The notes under the pieces are model-generated. The model saw only the letters and a list, made by a program, of their open reading frames with translations, ran no database searches and was not told the origin of the DNA. From positions 1 through 33,530 of the forward strand of contig PKXZ01000041.1 in assembly GCA_003132525.1 (NCBI GenBank): a stretch of 33,530 bases of DNA, given 5' to 3'. The position numbers were made by a program, and so were the translations under genes. Of the stretch, positions 16,089 to 24,538 are shown piece after piece. Each line of letters begins with the position of its first letter. Position 1 is the stretch's first letter. Source of the DNA: Candidatus Dormiibacterota bacterium. Lineage in GTDB: Bacteria > Chloroflexota > Dormibacteria > Aeolococcales > Aeolococcaceae.

Positions 16089-16985
16089 CTAGACGCCACG
16101 ACCAACGGGCGCTGTGTCGACCCCCAGCCGAACGACATCAATCAACCGTGTGTTTCCTATTCTAGCAGCCAGTACGATTTGGTTTGTAGGGGCTGCTTTT
16201 TCGACCTCCGTGAAGTCATCCGCCCTTACCACGGCGACGTAGTCCACGTCCAGTCCCGCGTTCGCCAGATGGGACCGAACAGTTGTTGCCAGCGCTGTCG
16301 CGTCTCGTTCCCCAGCCTCGTATCTGCCCATCGCCTCGGCCAGGCTCGACGGAATAGCCCTTGCCTGCACTCGTTCTTCCGGGCTGAGATAGACGTTGCG
16401 GCTCGAGACGGCGAGACCGTCGGTGTCCCGAACCGTAGGGCACACAACGATTTCGACGCCCGTGTCGAGGTCGCGAGCGAGGTGGCAAACTACTGCACAC
16501 TGCTGCGCGTCCTTCTGCCCGAAGTAGGCGCGGTCGGGAATCCCGGCGACGAGCAGCTTGGTCACGACCAGCGCGACCCCGTTGAAATGTCCCGGGCGGC
16601 TGGCGCCTTCAAGCCTCGCACCCAGCGGCCCGGCGATGTCGAGCCCGGTCACCAGGCCGGCGGGATACATGGTCTCGACGGTCGGGACGAACGCGGCATG
16701 CACCCCCGCCGCGGCGAGCATCGCGAGGTCGGCATCCATGTTCCGGGGGTAGCGGGCGAAGTCCTCCGTCGGACCGAACTGTGCCGGGTTCACGAAGATG
16801 CTCACCACCACCCGGTCGTTGTCCGCGACCGCGCGGTCGATCAGGGCGCGGTGGCCGGCGTGCAGCGCTCCCATCGTTGGCACCATCCCGACCGAGCGAC
16901 CCGCGGTGCGGCTGGCCGTCGACCACCGCCGGAGGTCGTCGGGGGTCGAGAGCAGCTCCGGAGTGTCAGTGGAAGGAGTGGGCAT
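16089..16985 (-). CDS. panC: Pantothenate synthetase
   Basis: Pantoate-beta-alanine ligase, about 298 residues, joining pantoate and beta-alanine with ATP to give pantothenate. Marks: VGMVPTMGALHAGH (36-45 holds the nucleotidyltransferase HxGH), VVVSIFVNPAQFGPTEDFARYPR, the pantoate-binding GHFNGVALVVTKL, FGQKDAQQ, and DGLAVSSRNVYLS in place of the KMSKS loop. The C-terminal domain ends with RLIDVVRLG. The ATG at 16985 fits the family N-terminus and overlaps panB by 20 bases; ATGs at 17015 and 17021 lie deeper in panB. Beta-alanine would come from PanD, but the panD copy directly downstream is truncated. Confidence 0.95.
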   Translation of the reverse strand: MPTPSTDTPELLSTPDDLRRWSTASRTAGRSVGMVPTMGALHAGHRALIDRAVADNDRVVVSIFVNPAQFGPTEDFARYPRNMDADLAMLAAAGVHAAFVPTVETMYPAGLVTGLDIAGPLGARLEGASRPGHFNGVALVVTKLLVAGIPDRAYFGQKDAQQCAVVCHLARDLDTGVEIVVCPTVRDTDGLAVSSRNVYLSPEERVQARAIPSSLAEAMGRYEAGERDATALATTVRSHLANAGLDVDYVAVVRADDFTEVEKAAPTNQIVLAARIGNTRLIDVVRLGVDTAPVGRGV

Positions 16986-17775
16986 CGTCCGGGAAGCGGC
17001 CGTCGCGGACGTCATCGGCATACGATCGCGCCGCGCTGACGATGGTGTCGCCGAGGTCTGCGTATGTCTTCACAAATTTTGGTGTGACCCCGCGGACCCG
17101 GCCGGTGATACCGAGCAGGTCGTAGATGACCAGCACCTGTGCGTCGCAGTCGGGTCCGGCGCCGATGCCGATGGTCGGTATGGTCAGCTCGCCGGTGACC
17201 TGCGCCGCAAGGTCCCGCGGGATCCCCTCGAGCACGAGCGCGAAGGCGCCGGCGTCCTGGAGTGCGTGGGCATCGGCGAGGAGGCGCTCGCGGTCACCGG
17301 CACTGCGCGCCTGCACCCTCAGGCCGCCGAATGCGTTGACGGACTGCGGCGTGAGCCCGAGATGGCCCATCACAGGTATCCCGCGCTGCGTGAGGTGCGC
17401 AACGGTCTCGACGACCCACCCTCCACCCTCGAGCTTGACGGCGTGCATGCCGGCCTTCAGGTACTGGATAGAGCTGTCGATGGCGTCTCCGCAGGAACGC
17501 TGATACGCGCCGAAGGGAAGATCGCCGACCAGGAGCTGGTCCGGTGCGCCGCGCGCCACCGCGCGAGCGTGGTGGAGCATCTCGGTCATGGTCACCGGGA
17601 TGGTGTTGGGATAGCCCAGGACGTTGTCCGCGAGGGTGTCGCCGACCAGCAGGACTGGGATCTCGGCCTCGGCGAGGAGTCGCGCGGTCGGGAAGTCGTA
17701 CGCGGTGAGCATGACGAAGCGCTTTCCCGCCGCCTTCCACGCGGCGAGGTCCTTGATGGTGATCCCCACGGTCAC
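16966..17775 (-). CDS. panB: 3-methyl-2-oxobutanoate hydroxymethyltransferase
   Basis: Ketopantoate hydroxymethyltransferase, 269 residues, moving a hydroxymethyl group from methylene-THF to alpha-ketoisovalerate. Marks: MLTAYDFPTARL near the N-terminus, LLVGDTLADNVLGYPNTIPVTM with the first metal Asp, LLVGDLPFGAY with the second, AVKLEGG, VMGHLGLTPQSVNAFGG, ALVLEGIP with the catalytic Glu, and TIGIGAGPDCDAQVLVIYDLLG. The start is the GTG at 17775; GTGA overlaps the TGA of the DUF2520 gene, so translation is likely coupled. Full length for the family. Confidence 0.96.
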   Translation of the reverse strand: MTVGITIKDLAAWKAAGKRFVMLTAYDFPTARLLAEAEIPVLLVGDTLADNVLGYPNTIPVTMTEMLHHARAVARGAPDQLLVGDLPFGAYQRSCGDAIDSSIQYLKAGMHAVKLEGGGWVVETVAHLTQRGIPVMGHLGLTPQSVNAFGGLRVQARSAGDRERLLADAHALQDAGAFALVLEGIPRDLAAQVTGELTIPTIGIGAGPDCDAQVLVIYDLLGITGRVRGVTPKFVKTYADLGDTIVSAARSYADDVRDGRFPDDAHSFH

Positions 17776-18644
17776 GCCACCTGGGAGCCTGCACCGTCCG
17801 CGGCCGGTTGGATCGCATCGCCCCGATCGGCAACGAGCGACTCCATCGCCTGTGTGAGGTGCAGGTAGAGATCTCGCGCGTCCGGGTGGCTCTCGAGCGC
17901 ATCGAGATGGGCGGCGATCGCGTCGGCATCACCGCGAGCGACCGGCCCGGTGAGTGCTGCGGCCGGCCCGGCGCGCCGGGCGTTATGGGCGGCGCCTTCG
18001 AGAAGCGCCGCCAACGCGGCGTGGGCGGTCTCGGGGCTCAATCCCGCCGCCTCGAGCAGCCGGGTCGCCTCGGCGAGCAGCGCCAGCGGAGCGTTGCCGG
18101 CGAGGACCGCGGCCGCGTGGTACAGCGGCGCGTCGGCTGGGTCGATGTCGAGCGGGGTGGCATGGAGCGCCGCGACCAGTGCAAGCAGCCGCTCGCGCAG
18201 GAGTCCGCCCGCGTCGACCCGGAAGTACGCACCTTCCAAGAGGCACGCGCTGTCCGGTCCGGCGAGCGCCATCAGCGGATGGAACACACCAATTTCGGCG
18301 CCGGCTGCGCTGAGCGGGGCGATCACCTTTACGCCAAAGCGGGCACCGAGATGGGCCACACCACGCCCCTGGAGCGAGACCCCCGAGGCGCCGATCGACG
18401 TCGCCACCGTCGAGATGGCGCCGTCCGGGACCGCCAGCAACGTCAGGTCGGCGACAGTCACGGCAGCGAGCGGCGAGTCCACGGCCGTGGCACCGACGGT
18501 ATCGGCCAGCCGGGCCGCCATCTCGCCACGGCGGCTCGCGACCGCGGCGATGCGATACCCGGCGTCATGCGCGGCGATCGCCAGCGCGGAGCCGGCCCGG
18601 CCGGCACCGATGATGGCCAGCGACGGCGTCGCCACTCCCTCCAC
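17772..18644 (-). CDS. DUF2520 / Rossmann-fold NAD(P)-binding protein
   Basis: A 290-residue protein with an N-terminal dinucleotide-binding motif (SLAIIGAGRAGSALA, about 8-22), a CAVADL-like strand (VADLTLLAVPDGAI), and a C-terminal helical domain with FHPLMALAG, YHAAAVLAGNAPLALL and LTGPVARGD. This is the Rossmann-like plus DUF2520 pair. The GTG at 18644 has a perfect AGGAGG 8 bases upstream, so the open frame further back (to 18761) is not used. In actinobacteria this family often sits beside panC/panD. Here it leads the pan operon, and no panE is present, so a ketopantoate-reductase-like role is an attractive but unproven inference. The helical domain also resembles ProC/F420-dependent oxidoreductase relatives. 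Confidence 0.85.
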   Translation of the reverse strand: MEGVATPSLAIIGAGRAGSALAIAAHDAGYRIAAVASRRGEMAARLADTVGATAVDSPLAAVTVADLTLLAVPDGAISTVATSIGASGVSLQGRGVAHLGARFGVKVIAPLSAAGAEIGVFHPLMALAGPDSACLLEGAYFRVDAGGLLRERLLALVAALHATPLDIDPADAPLYHAAAVLAGNAPLALLAEATRLLEAAGLSPETAHAALAALLEGAAHNARRAGPAAALTGPVARGDADAIAAHLDALESHPDARDLYLHLTQAMESLVADRGDAIQPAADGAGSQVA

Positions 18645-18787
18645 GTCTCGGTCCTCCTGTGGATCCAAGCGCTCTGCGATCCAGGTCGCCGACCCGTCAG
18701 CGGCAGCGTCCTCGAGGCGCGTGCAGCGTCCCCGGGTCGCATTGGAGCCGTCGACGGCCACGGTGGCCCGTCGGCCAGAGTGTACCC

Positions 18788-20746
18788 CTACGCTCCGGCG
18801 GCTGCCTCGGCGGGGGGAACGAAGTCCGGCGGGGCCGGCGGTGCTGCCTCGGGCGGCGGCCCGCTGCCGTTGACCGGCGCGACGCCGTTGTGCGACTCGG
18901 CTTCCTTGATGATTCGCTCCATCTCGGGGGCGTCCATCGTCTCGACCTCGACGAGCCGCGAAGCCAGGGCACGAAGCACGACCTCGCGGTCGCGCAGGAC
19001 CTTCTTGGCGCGCTGGAAGGCGTCAGCGACGAGCTGGTGCACCTCCTGGTCGATCTCAGACGCGATGCCCTCGGAGTAGTTGCGCTGCTCGCCAAGGTCT
19101 CGTCCGAGGAAGACCATCTCCTGACGCTCGCCGAAGGTGAGCGGGCCGAGCTTGTCGCTCATCCCCCACTCTGTGACCATCTTGCGGGCGAGGTTGGTCG
19201 CCTTGCGGATGTCGTCCGAAGCGCCAGTGGTGATGTTGTCCTCACCAAGGATCAGGTCCTCCGCGCAGCGGCCGCCGAGGATCTGGGCGAGCTGGTCGAC
19301 CAGCTCCGCCTTGCTCACGAGGTAGCGATCCTCGACGGGCAGGCTCATCGTCCAGCCGAGCGCCTGGCCGCGGCTGACGATCGTGACCTTGTGCACGGGG
19401 TCGGTGTGCTCGAGGGTGGTGCCAACCAGCGCATGCCCCATCTCGTGGTACGCGATGGTCAGCTTCTCCTTCTCGCTGATCATCCGGCTCTTGCGCTCCG
19501 GTCCCGCGATGACGCGCGCGATCGACTCCTCGAGGTCGTTCATCACGATGACCTTGCGGTTGCCGCGCGCGGCGAGGATCGCCGCCTCATTGATCAGGTT
19601 GGACAGGTCGGCGCCGCTGAATCCCGGGGTCTGCTTGGCGAGCACCTCGAGGTCGACACCTGGATCGAGTGGCTTGTTACGCGAGTGCACCTCGAGGATC
19701 GCGCGACGGCCGCGGATGTCCGGCCGGTCGAGCATGACGTGGCGGTCGAAGCGGCCCGGGCGGAGCAGCGCTGGGTCGAGGACGTCCGGCCGGTTGGTGG
19801 CCGCGATCACGATGACGTGCTGGTTGGTCTCGAACCCGTCCATCTCGACGAGGAGCTGGTTGAGGGTCTGCTCGCGCTCGTCGTGTCCACCGCCGAGGCC
19901 CGCACCACGCTGGCGACCGACGGCGTCGATCTCATCCACGAAGACGATGCACGGCGAATTCTTCTTGGCCTGGTCGAAGAGGTCGCGGACGCGGCTCGCG
20001 CCGACACCGACGAACATCTCGACGAACTCCGAGCCGCTGATGCTGAAGAAGGGCACGCCCGCCTCGCCGGCGACAGCCTTGCTGAGCAGCGTCTTGCCGG
20101 TACCGGGAGGTCCGACGAGCAGCACACCTTTGGGGATGCGAGCGCCCACCGCGACGAACTTGTCCGGATATTTCAGAAACTCGACGATCTCGTTCAGCTC
20201 CTGCTTTGCCTCATCAACGCCCGCGACGTCGACGAAGGTGATCGCCGGCTTGTCACCTGCGAGCAGCCGGGCACGGCTCCGGCCGAAGGACAGGGCTTGG
20301 TTGTTCCCGCTCTGGGTCTGCCGGAAAATCCACAGCAGGATCAGGGCCATGAGACCGAAGAGGATGAGGTTCGGAAGGATAACGCTCAGCAAGAAATTTC
20401 CCCCACCGGCGGCGTCGACGCTGTAATTGTAGAAGCCGGCATCCTGAAACTCCTTTGCGGCGACATCGGCGGACGATTCGACCGTGGTGAATTGCGTGGT
20501 ACCGGAGTACCAGGTGACTGTCTGTCCGTCGCTCTGAATGACCGCCGGGTACTGGGTGCTGTCGTTGATGGTAGGACCACCGGTCGAACTCGAAGGGGTC
20601 GAGAAGTTGTGGATCGCCTGGTCGAGGTATCCGGCGCTCCTGGATTGGGCGTTGCTGCTCGGGAACGTCTTGTAGAGCACGGCTGCCAGCACGATCACGG
20701 CGAGCGCGATGACGATATAGGTGACGCTCCGGCGAGACGTGGGCAC
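18788..20746 (-). CDS. ftsH: ATP-dependent zinc metalloprotease FtsH
   Basis: A 652-residue membrane AAA+ protease that degrades misfolded membrane and regulatory proteins. TM1 is at about 9-26, a short extracytoplasmic domain follows, and TM2 is at about 118-140. AAA: Walker A GPPGTGKT 212-219, Walker [10 protein letters not shown] about 266-273, second region of homology [20 protein letters not shown] near 316-335. The protease zinc site HEMGH is at 434-438, with the later [11 protein letters not shown] supplying the third ligand. The C-terminal tail is Pro/Ala-rich. The GTG start at 20746 lies 9 bases after the tilS stop and has no Shine-Dalgarno, but an extended -10 directly ahead, suggesting a leaderless mRNA. 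tilS-ftsH adjacency is widespread. Confidence 0.97.
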   Translation of the reverse strand: MPTSRRSVTYIVIALAVIVLAAVLYKTFPSSNAQSRSAGYLDQAIHNFSTPSSSTGGPTINDSTQYPAVIQSDGQTVTWYSGTTQFTTVESSADVAAKEFQDAGFYNYSVDAAGGGNFLLSVILPNLILFGLMALILLWIFRQTQSGNNQALSFGRSRARLLAGDKPAITFVDVAGVDEAKQELNEIVEFLKYPDKFVAVGARIPKGVLLVGPPGTGKTLLSKAVAGEAGVPFFSISGSEFVEMFVGVGASRVRDLFDQAKKNSPCIVFVDEIDAVGRQRGAGLGGGHDEREQTLNQLLVEMDGFETNQHVIVIAATNRPDVLDPALLRPGRFDRHVMLDRPDIRGRRAILEVHSRNKPLDPGVDLEVLAKQTPGFSGADLSNLINEAAILAARGNRKVIVMNDLEESIARVIAGPERKSRMISEKEKLTIAYHEMGHALVGTTLEHTDPVHKVTIVSRGQALGWTMSLPVEDRYLVSKAELVDQLAQILGGRCAEDLILGEDNITTGASDDIRKATNLARKMVTEWGMSDKLGPLTFGERQEMVFLGRDLGEQRNYSEGIASEIDQEVHQLVADAFQRAKKVLRDREVVLRALASRLVEVETMDAPEMERIIKEAESHNGVAPVNGSGPPPEAAPPAPPDFVPPAEAAAGA

Positions 20747-20752
20747 GAACTC

Positions 20753-20761
20753 AGTCTACCA
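20753..20761 (-). promoter_or_regulatory. Extended -10 of a probable leaderless ftsH promoter
   Basis: On the - strand TGGTAGACT is an extended -10 (TGN-TANNNT) that overlaps the tilS TGG-TAG end. Six bases later comes the ftsH GTG, so the transcript would start at the start codon. A -35 is weak (TTGAGA, 14 bases away), as is usual with an extended -10. Confidence 0.45.
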
Positions 20762-21475
20762 GGGGTCCACAATCTCAACCCCCGGCGCGGCCACGGGGTC
20801 TGCCGAACTCAGCAATCGTCGCTGACGCTCCGCCAGCACCACCAAGCGGCGGCGGGCTCCGGGAAAGACCGCCTCGAGAGCAGGGATCACCTCGTGACGC
20901 ACCCGGCTGCGCAGGAATCGCGGGTCCGAATTGCTGGGATCGTCGAGTGGCTCGATGCCGAGGGCGGCGCAGTAGGCGATCGTCGCCTCGCGCCACACGC
21001 GAAGCAATGGACGGACCAGCCGTCGCTCGCGTTCCGCCATCGCTGGGAGGCCGGCGGGCGATGCGCCGGAAAGCGCGCGCATCAGCACCGTCTCTGCCTG
21101 GTCGTCCGCAGTGTGACCGAGCGCGATGACGCCGGCGCCGACCCTCGCCGCCTCGGCGCGCAACGCCTCGTGGCGTGCGACGCGAGCTCGGTCCTGCAGG
21201 GACGCACCGGGCACGACCTGCACCGCGAGCGCCCGGAACGCGAGCCCGCGAGTAGCCGCGAGGCCGGCGACGAATGCGGCCTCACCCTCGGATCCGGAGC
21301 GGAGGCCATGGTCGACGTGGGCGACGGAGAGACGCCAGCTTCGAGGCGGCGCAAGCCGGGCCAGCGCATCGAGCAGTGCGGTTGAGTCCGGCCCTCCACT
21401 GCAGGCGATGAGCACGTGCTCGCCGGCGACGATGACGGCGCGGCGATCCGCGGCGGTCGCCACCGCTCGCCGCAC
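20756..21475 (-). CDS. tilS: tRNA(Ile)-lysidine synthase TilS
   Basis: TilS modifies C34 of the CAU-anticodon tRNA-Ile to lysidine. The PP-loop SGGPDS follows HVLIAC near residue 25 of the proposed protein. SVAHVDHGLRSGSEGEAAFV, ALGHTADDQAETVLMRALSGASPAGL and VRPLL...IEPLDDPSNSDPRFLRSRVRHEVIPAL complete the N-type ATPase domain. At about 239 residues it is the short form without the C-terminal tRNA-binding domain. The frame remains open back to 21670 but there it reads through the tRNA gene, so the start must lie after 21532. The GTG at 21475 is my best choice, with no good Shine-Dalgarno. The stop overlaps the ftsH promoter. Confidence 0.9.
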   Translation of the reverse strand: MRRAVATAADRRAVIVAGEHVLIACSGGPDSTALLDALARLAPPRSWRLSVAHVDHGLRSGSEGEAAFVAGLAATRGLAFRALAVQVVPGASLQDRARVARHEALRAEAARVGAGVIALGHTADDQAETVLMRALSGASPAGLPAMAERERRLVRPLLRVWREATIAYCAALGIEPLDDPSNSDPRFLRSRVRHEVIPALEAVFPGARRRLVVLAERQRRLLSSADPVAAPGVEIVDPW

Positions 21476-21531
21476 TCGCGCAACCGCGGCGGTTCGCTCG
21501 CGCGGCGCCAGCGTGCCGGTACCTCGGGGCG

Positions 21532-21607
21532 TGGTGGCGGTTCCTGGATTCGAACCAGGGACATACCGGGTATGAACCGGCTGCTCTACCACCTGAGCTA
21601 AACCGCC
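21532..21607 (-). tRNA. tRNA-Met (CAT), elongator
   Basis: The cloverleaf folds fully: acceptor GGCGGTT/AACCGCC, D stem GCTC/GAGC, anticodon stem GCCGG/CCGGT with loop TTCATAC (anticodon CAT), T arm CCTGG-TTCGAAT-CCAGG, discriminator A and encoded CCA. It has a normal 1-72 pair and lacks the three G-C pairs of an initiator, so elongator Met is the best reading. A CAT anticodon could also be a lysidine-modified tRNA-Ile, of interest beside tilS, but the overall sequence looks like Met. Probably cotranscribed with tilS. Confidence 0.93.
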
Positions 21608-21739
21608 AAGCAATGTGCTGGGGAGGGAAGGTGCGGAGACGCCCACTCGTGCGAACTCCACACGCGCCATCGTACCCGCCGAACACGGGTTCCTGGTCCG
21701 GGCACGAGGCAGTGCGTCGCTGGGCTATGGATAAGGCGA

Positions 21740-21769
21740 GGGCGGCCCAGGGTGGAGCCCGGGCCGCCC
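21740..21769. terminator. Hairpin downstream of the broken DUF3494 gene
   Basis: GGGCGGCCC (21740-21748) and GGGCCGCCC (21761-21769) form a perfect 9-base stem with a 12-base loop. It lies between the end of the broken DUF3494 gene and the tRNA-Met gene, both on the - strand. There is no T-tract. Confidence 0.4.
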
Positions 21770-21880
21770 CTCATTCGCCTTCCTCCCTCCTAAGGGGCAG
21801 AGGAGTCCTGAAGGAGGAGCGGGGCGATGCTCGCAGGTCTCCGGAGTGCCGTGTGTCCGGTGGCGAACCGTCTGTCAGGC

Positions 21881-22458
21881 TCAGATGTTGGAGCGATCGC
21901 CGAGGCGACTGCGATCGCGCCTGCGTCCGATCCCAACGGCGACAGCGGTTGCGCCGGCCGATGAGCATCGCGACGCCAAGGCCCTGCAGAGGAGTGTTGG
22001 CGGCACCGGTCTCCGGCACACCGCCGGAGGTGACGGTGGTCGACAAAGCAGCGCACGCGCCCGCCGGCGGAGTGATCTGGTTGTCGTCAAGCGTCAGCGC
22101 GGCGCCGCGTGCCAGCGCACGTCCGCTGCGAATGCTGGCGCCCGTGGTCATAGTGACGCTCGCCAGCGCCATCAGGTTGCCCTGGAGCTGCGATGCCGTC
22201 CCGAGGTGGCCGAGCTGCCGACCTGCCAGAAGACCGAGCATCCCTCCGCTCCGTCGGTGAGTCGCACGACCGAATTGCTCGCTGTGGTGAGCGTGCTCTC
22301 GATCTTGAAGATGTAGACGCGGAATCCACTCAGCGTGAGCGTTCCTGTCAGCTGCGCAGAGGAGGCGAGGTCGCGGCCAACGCGGCCACCGGCCACGCGC
22401 CAGCGAGTATTGCGGCGGATACAACAACGAGCGGGAAGACACGGGAGCGTTGAAACAT
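21881..22458 (-). pseudogene. Broken ice-binding-like (DUF3494) wall-anchored protein
   Basis: Pieces of one gene lie in three frames. From the ATG at 22458 a signal peptide (MFQRSRVFPLVVVSAA...) reads to a stop after 36 codons. A second frame carries LTGTLTLSG, VYIFKIESTLTTASNS and CSVFWQVGSSAT, the core signature of DUF3494 ice-binding proteins. One missing base near 22205 moves the reading to LGTASQLQGNLMALASV, TTGASIRSGRALARGAAL and TLDDNQITPP, then VPETG, an LPxTG-like sorting signal. An extra base near 21957 breaks the membrane anchor (GLGVAMLI / AGATAVAVGIGRRRDR). About 100 residues expected between signal peptide and core are also missing. A decayed surface adhesin or ice-binding protein; the two single-base shifts alone could be sequence errors, but the deletion could not. 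Confidence 0.75.
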
Positions 22459-22704
22459 GCTCGCACCCTCGCTCGCGTCAACATATGGCCCGGGACAGAG
22501 TCGATGTCGAAACATCCTCCGCCCAAATGCGTTGCAACGACCGGCGATCCCTATGCAGTCACAGGGGTGTTCGGCCGTCGACGCCGCGCCAATGAAGCAA
22601 CTGCATCAGTTCGATTGCGTACATATGCCTCTAGTCGCGATCCATTCTCTGCAGGACCATGTGAAGACGCCCCACCGGGCACATCGCATATGGAGATATC
22701 ACGC
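22459..22704. other. Divergent intergenic region, no gene seen
   Basis: This 246-base gap lies between the broken DUF3494 gene and the WxL-like gene and is visibly less GC-rich than its surroundings. It should hold promoters for both sides. I found no convincing -35/-10 pair or long repeat; CATATG occurs repeatedly (around 22482, 22623 and 22688). Confidence 0.4.
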
Positions 22705-23319
22705 ATGATCAATCGCGCAACGCTCTTTGCAGGCAGACGGCAACTCGCCACCGTGGTCACCGGAGTCATCGCATCCGGCGGCCTGATCCTCTTGGCATCC
22801 AGCCCCGTGGACGCAGCGAGCGCCACCCAGGTTGTCACGGGTGCCACGCAGGGAGGCCTGCTGAGCATCACCGCACCTGGGGCCCTGGCACTGCCGACAT
22901 TGGTCTCGGGGAGTTCCACTGCTGCGACGAGCCTCGGCAGCCTGAGCTGGACAGACACCCTCAATGACTCCATCGTCTCGAGCGTCACGCTTGCGGCAAC
23001 GAACCTCTGGCATGCCGCGGGTGCCGGGCTGTACATCCCCTGGGCCGACTTCACGGTCACGGTGGACCCAACGGTGACCGGCAACGCCATGAACACTGGG
23101 TCAGCGGCGACCGTGCCCGCAGGAAGCCCATATACGCTCGCCGGAACCGCCACCACTGACTTCGCAACCTACTCCACGCCAATCACGCTGGCAACCGCGT
23201 CGGCAACAAGTGAGGGCACCTGGACGCAGGCGGCGAACCAGATTGTCGTGGCGGTGCCCGCCGACACCACCCCCGGCACCACGTTCGCGGCAACGATCCA
23301 GTACACCGTCACGGGCTAG
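22705..23319 (+). CDS. Secreted WxL-like surface protein
   Basis: A 204-residue exported protein. The signal peptide runs to about residue 38 (...LLASSPVDA-AS). The mature part is Thr/Ala/Ser-rich beta sandwich with LGSLSWTDTLND, NLWHAAGAGLYIPWADFTV and a final strand set TWTQAANQIVVAVPADTTPGTTFAATIQYTVTG in pieces, which resembles the C-terminal pattern of WxL-domain cell-surface proteins (P.L.LTVP....AGTY.GTLTYT). No sorting signal or TM anchor. The ATG at 22705 has GGAG 9 bases upstream; a second in-frame ATG is at 22690. Its neighbour is a DUF916/WxL-interacting protein, the usual partner of WxL proteins, which supports the call. The strict WxL motif itself is not clear. Confidence 0.65.
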   Translation: MINRATLFAGRRQLATVVTGVIASGGLILLASSPVDAASATQVVTGATQGGLLSITAPGALALPTLVSGSSTAATSLGSLSWTDTLNDSIVSSVTLAATNLWHAAGAGLYIPWADFTVTVDPTVTGNAMNTGSAATVPAGSPYTLAGTATTDFATYSTPITLATASATSEGTWTQAANQIVVAVPADTTPGTTFAATIQYTVTG

Positions 23320-23337
23320 CGGGTCCGATCTGGGTTG

Positions 23338-23439
23338 GGCTCCGCCTTCCCAGCCCAGAGTCCGGAGCCGGAGCCGGGCACGTGACTGCGTCATGCCGTC
23401 TCACAAGTCGACACAACTGGTGCCTTCCTGTGACGGCAT
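23338..23439 (+). other. Two hairpins in the gap before the DUF916 gene
   Basis: GGCTCCG (23338-23344) pairs with CGGAGCC (23363-23369), and ATGCCGTC (23393-23400) pairs with GACGGCAT (23432-23439) across a 31-base loop. The first could terminate part of the WxL-like transcript; the second could be a leader structure of the signalling operon. No T-tract and no known riboswitch core were recognised. Confidence 0.35.
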
Positions 23440-23479
23440 CCGCGACTGAGAGCGCGCACCCTGAGGCCGGAAGGTTGAA

Positions 23480-24538
23480 TTGAAGATTGCGTCGATCGCT
23501 CGTGCCGTCAGCGTTGGGCTTCGAACGATCGCATTGTTGGGTTTTGTCGCGCTGCTCACCGATGGTCTGGTGGCGGCGCCGGTTGCGCTCGCCGATGCAA
23601 CTGCAGCGCCGAATCCGACGCAACTCTTCGGCGTTCACCCCGTGGAAGAGGGAAGCACGACACTTCCCGGCGGTCACTTCAACTTTGCACTCCTCCCGGG
23701 TCAGCGCATCACTGACGGGATCGTGGTCGAGAACCTCTCGAATCGGGCCCTGACGTTTCATGTTTACGGCGCAGACTTGATCACAGCGACGGGCGGTGGA
23801 CTGGCTCCAGCGCAGCCGACGGCGACCAAGCGCGCGGTGGGCGCCTGGATCACGGTGTCGACGCCCACTGTGGTGGTCGCTGCGCATGCGCAATTCACAG
23901 ACCAGTTCACGCTCATCGTGCCCGCCATCGTGTCGCCGGGGCAGCACCTCGGCGCGGTGGTCGTCTCGGCTGATGTCGGGGCGACGTCGCAAGACACACC
24001 GATCGAAGCTCGAGCCGCCCTGATCACAGTCGTGTCTGTACCGGGGACGGCGCATCCGTCGGCCGTGTTGAGCGCGCTGACCGGATCAACAGCCGTGGCG
24101 GGACAGGTCGGATTTGGCATCAAGCTCTCCAACAACGGAAATCTCCTGATCACCTATGCGGGCTCGATCGACATCGTCAACGCTGACGGACACGACGTGG
24201 CGCGGTTACCGGTGACGCCGGCCAACGCATATGTCGTGCCTGCTGGGCAGGCACCCCTCGCCGCGGTCTGGAGGCACCCCGCGTCGTTATCCGGCACGTA
24301 CCGTGCCCAGGCGACGGTCAGCATCCTGGTGAACGGGGTCTCGGTGGCAACGCTGCATTCCCAGTCGCTTGCTATGCAGTTCTCGTCGGGACCCTCCATC
24401 GCGTTGGTTGTGGGCATTGGTCTGGGTGCGCTCGTGCTCCTCGCGATCGCGATATTGGCGGTCGGCCAGGCTCAGCGTCGCAGACGGCTCAAAAGCCGCA
24501 CTCCAGTAGCCGGCGCGCGAAAGCGGCTCGTGTGGTGA
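23480..24538 (+). CDS. DUF916 (WxL-interacting) membrane-anchored surface protein
   Basis: A 352-residue protein. A signal peptide (to about residue 39, ...APVALADA) is followed by the DUF916 pattern: FNFALLPGQRITDGIVVENLSNRALTFHVYGAD in pieces, AWITVSTPTVVVAAHAQFTDQFTLIVPAIVSPGQHLGAVV in pieces, then a second immunoglobulin-like domain. A C-terminal TM (about 309-330) with an RRRRLK stop-transfer tail anchors it. Such proteins bind peptidoglycan and WxL partners. The start is the TTG at 23480 with GGAAGG 5 bases upstream. The TGA overlaps the GTG of the response-regulator gene, so surface protein and regulator are translated together. Confidence 0.82.
   Translation: MKIASIARAVSVGLRTIALLGFVALLTDGLVAAPVALADATAAPNPTQLFGVHPVEEGSTTLPGGHFNFALLPGQRITDGIVVENLSNRALTFHVYGADLITATGGGLAPAQPTATKRAVGAWITVSTPTVVVAAHAQFTDQFTLIVPAIVSPGQHLGAVVVSADVGATSQDTPIEARAALITVVSVPGTAHPSAVLSALTGSTAVAGQVGFGIKLSNNGNLLITYAGSIDIVNADGHDVARLPVTPANAYVVPAGQAPLAAVWRHPASLSGTYRAQATVSILVNGVSVATLHSQSLAMQFSSGPSIALVVGIGLGALVLLAIAILAVGQAQRRRRLKSRTPVAGARKRLVW

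Noticed and set aside
15923-16141. A 72-codon frame between nadB and panC
   Set aside because: It overlaps the panC end in a shifted frame; the panD-like frame in the same place fits a known family and has a good Shine-Dalgarno.
18659-21385. A very long open frame (over 900 codons) on the + strand
   Set aside because: It is antisense to ftsH, tilS and the DUF2520 gene, all certain; its product is Arg/Asp/Leu-rich low-complexity sequence typical of a shadow frame in GC-rich DNA.
21532-21607. Reading the CAT tRNA as tRNA-Ile2 because of adjacent tilS
   Set aside because: Overall sequence and stems fit elongator Met better; adjacency to tilS alone is weak evidence.
21476-21670. Upstream extension of the tilS frame
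   Set aside because: It reads through the complete tRNA-Met gene, so it cannot be coding in this form.
23320-23479. Possible c-di-GMP riboswitch before the DUF916 gene
   Set aside because: Hairpins are present, but I could not match the conserved core or tetraloop-receptor features of GEMM-I or GEMM-II.
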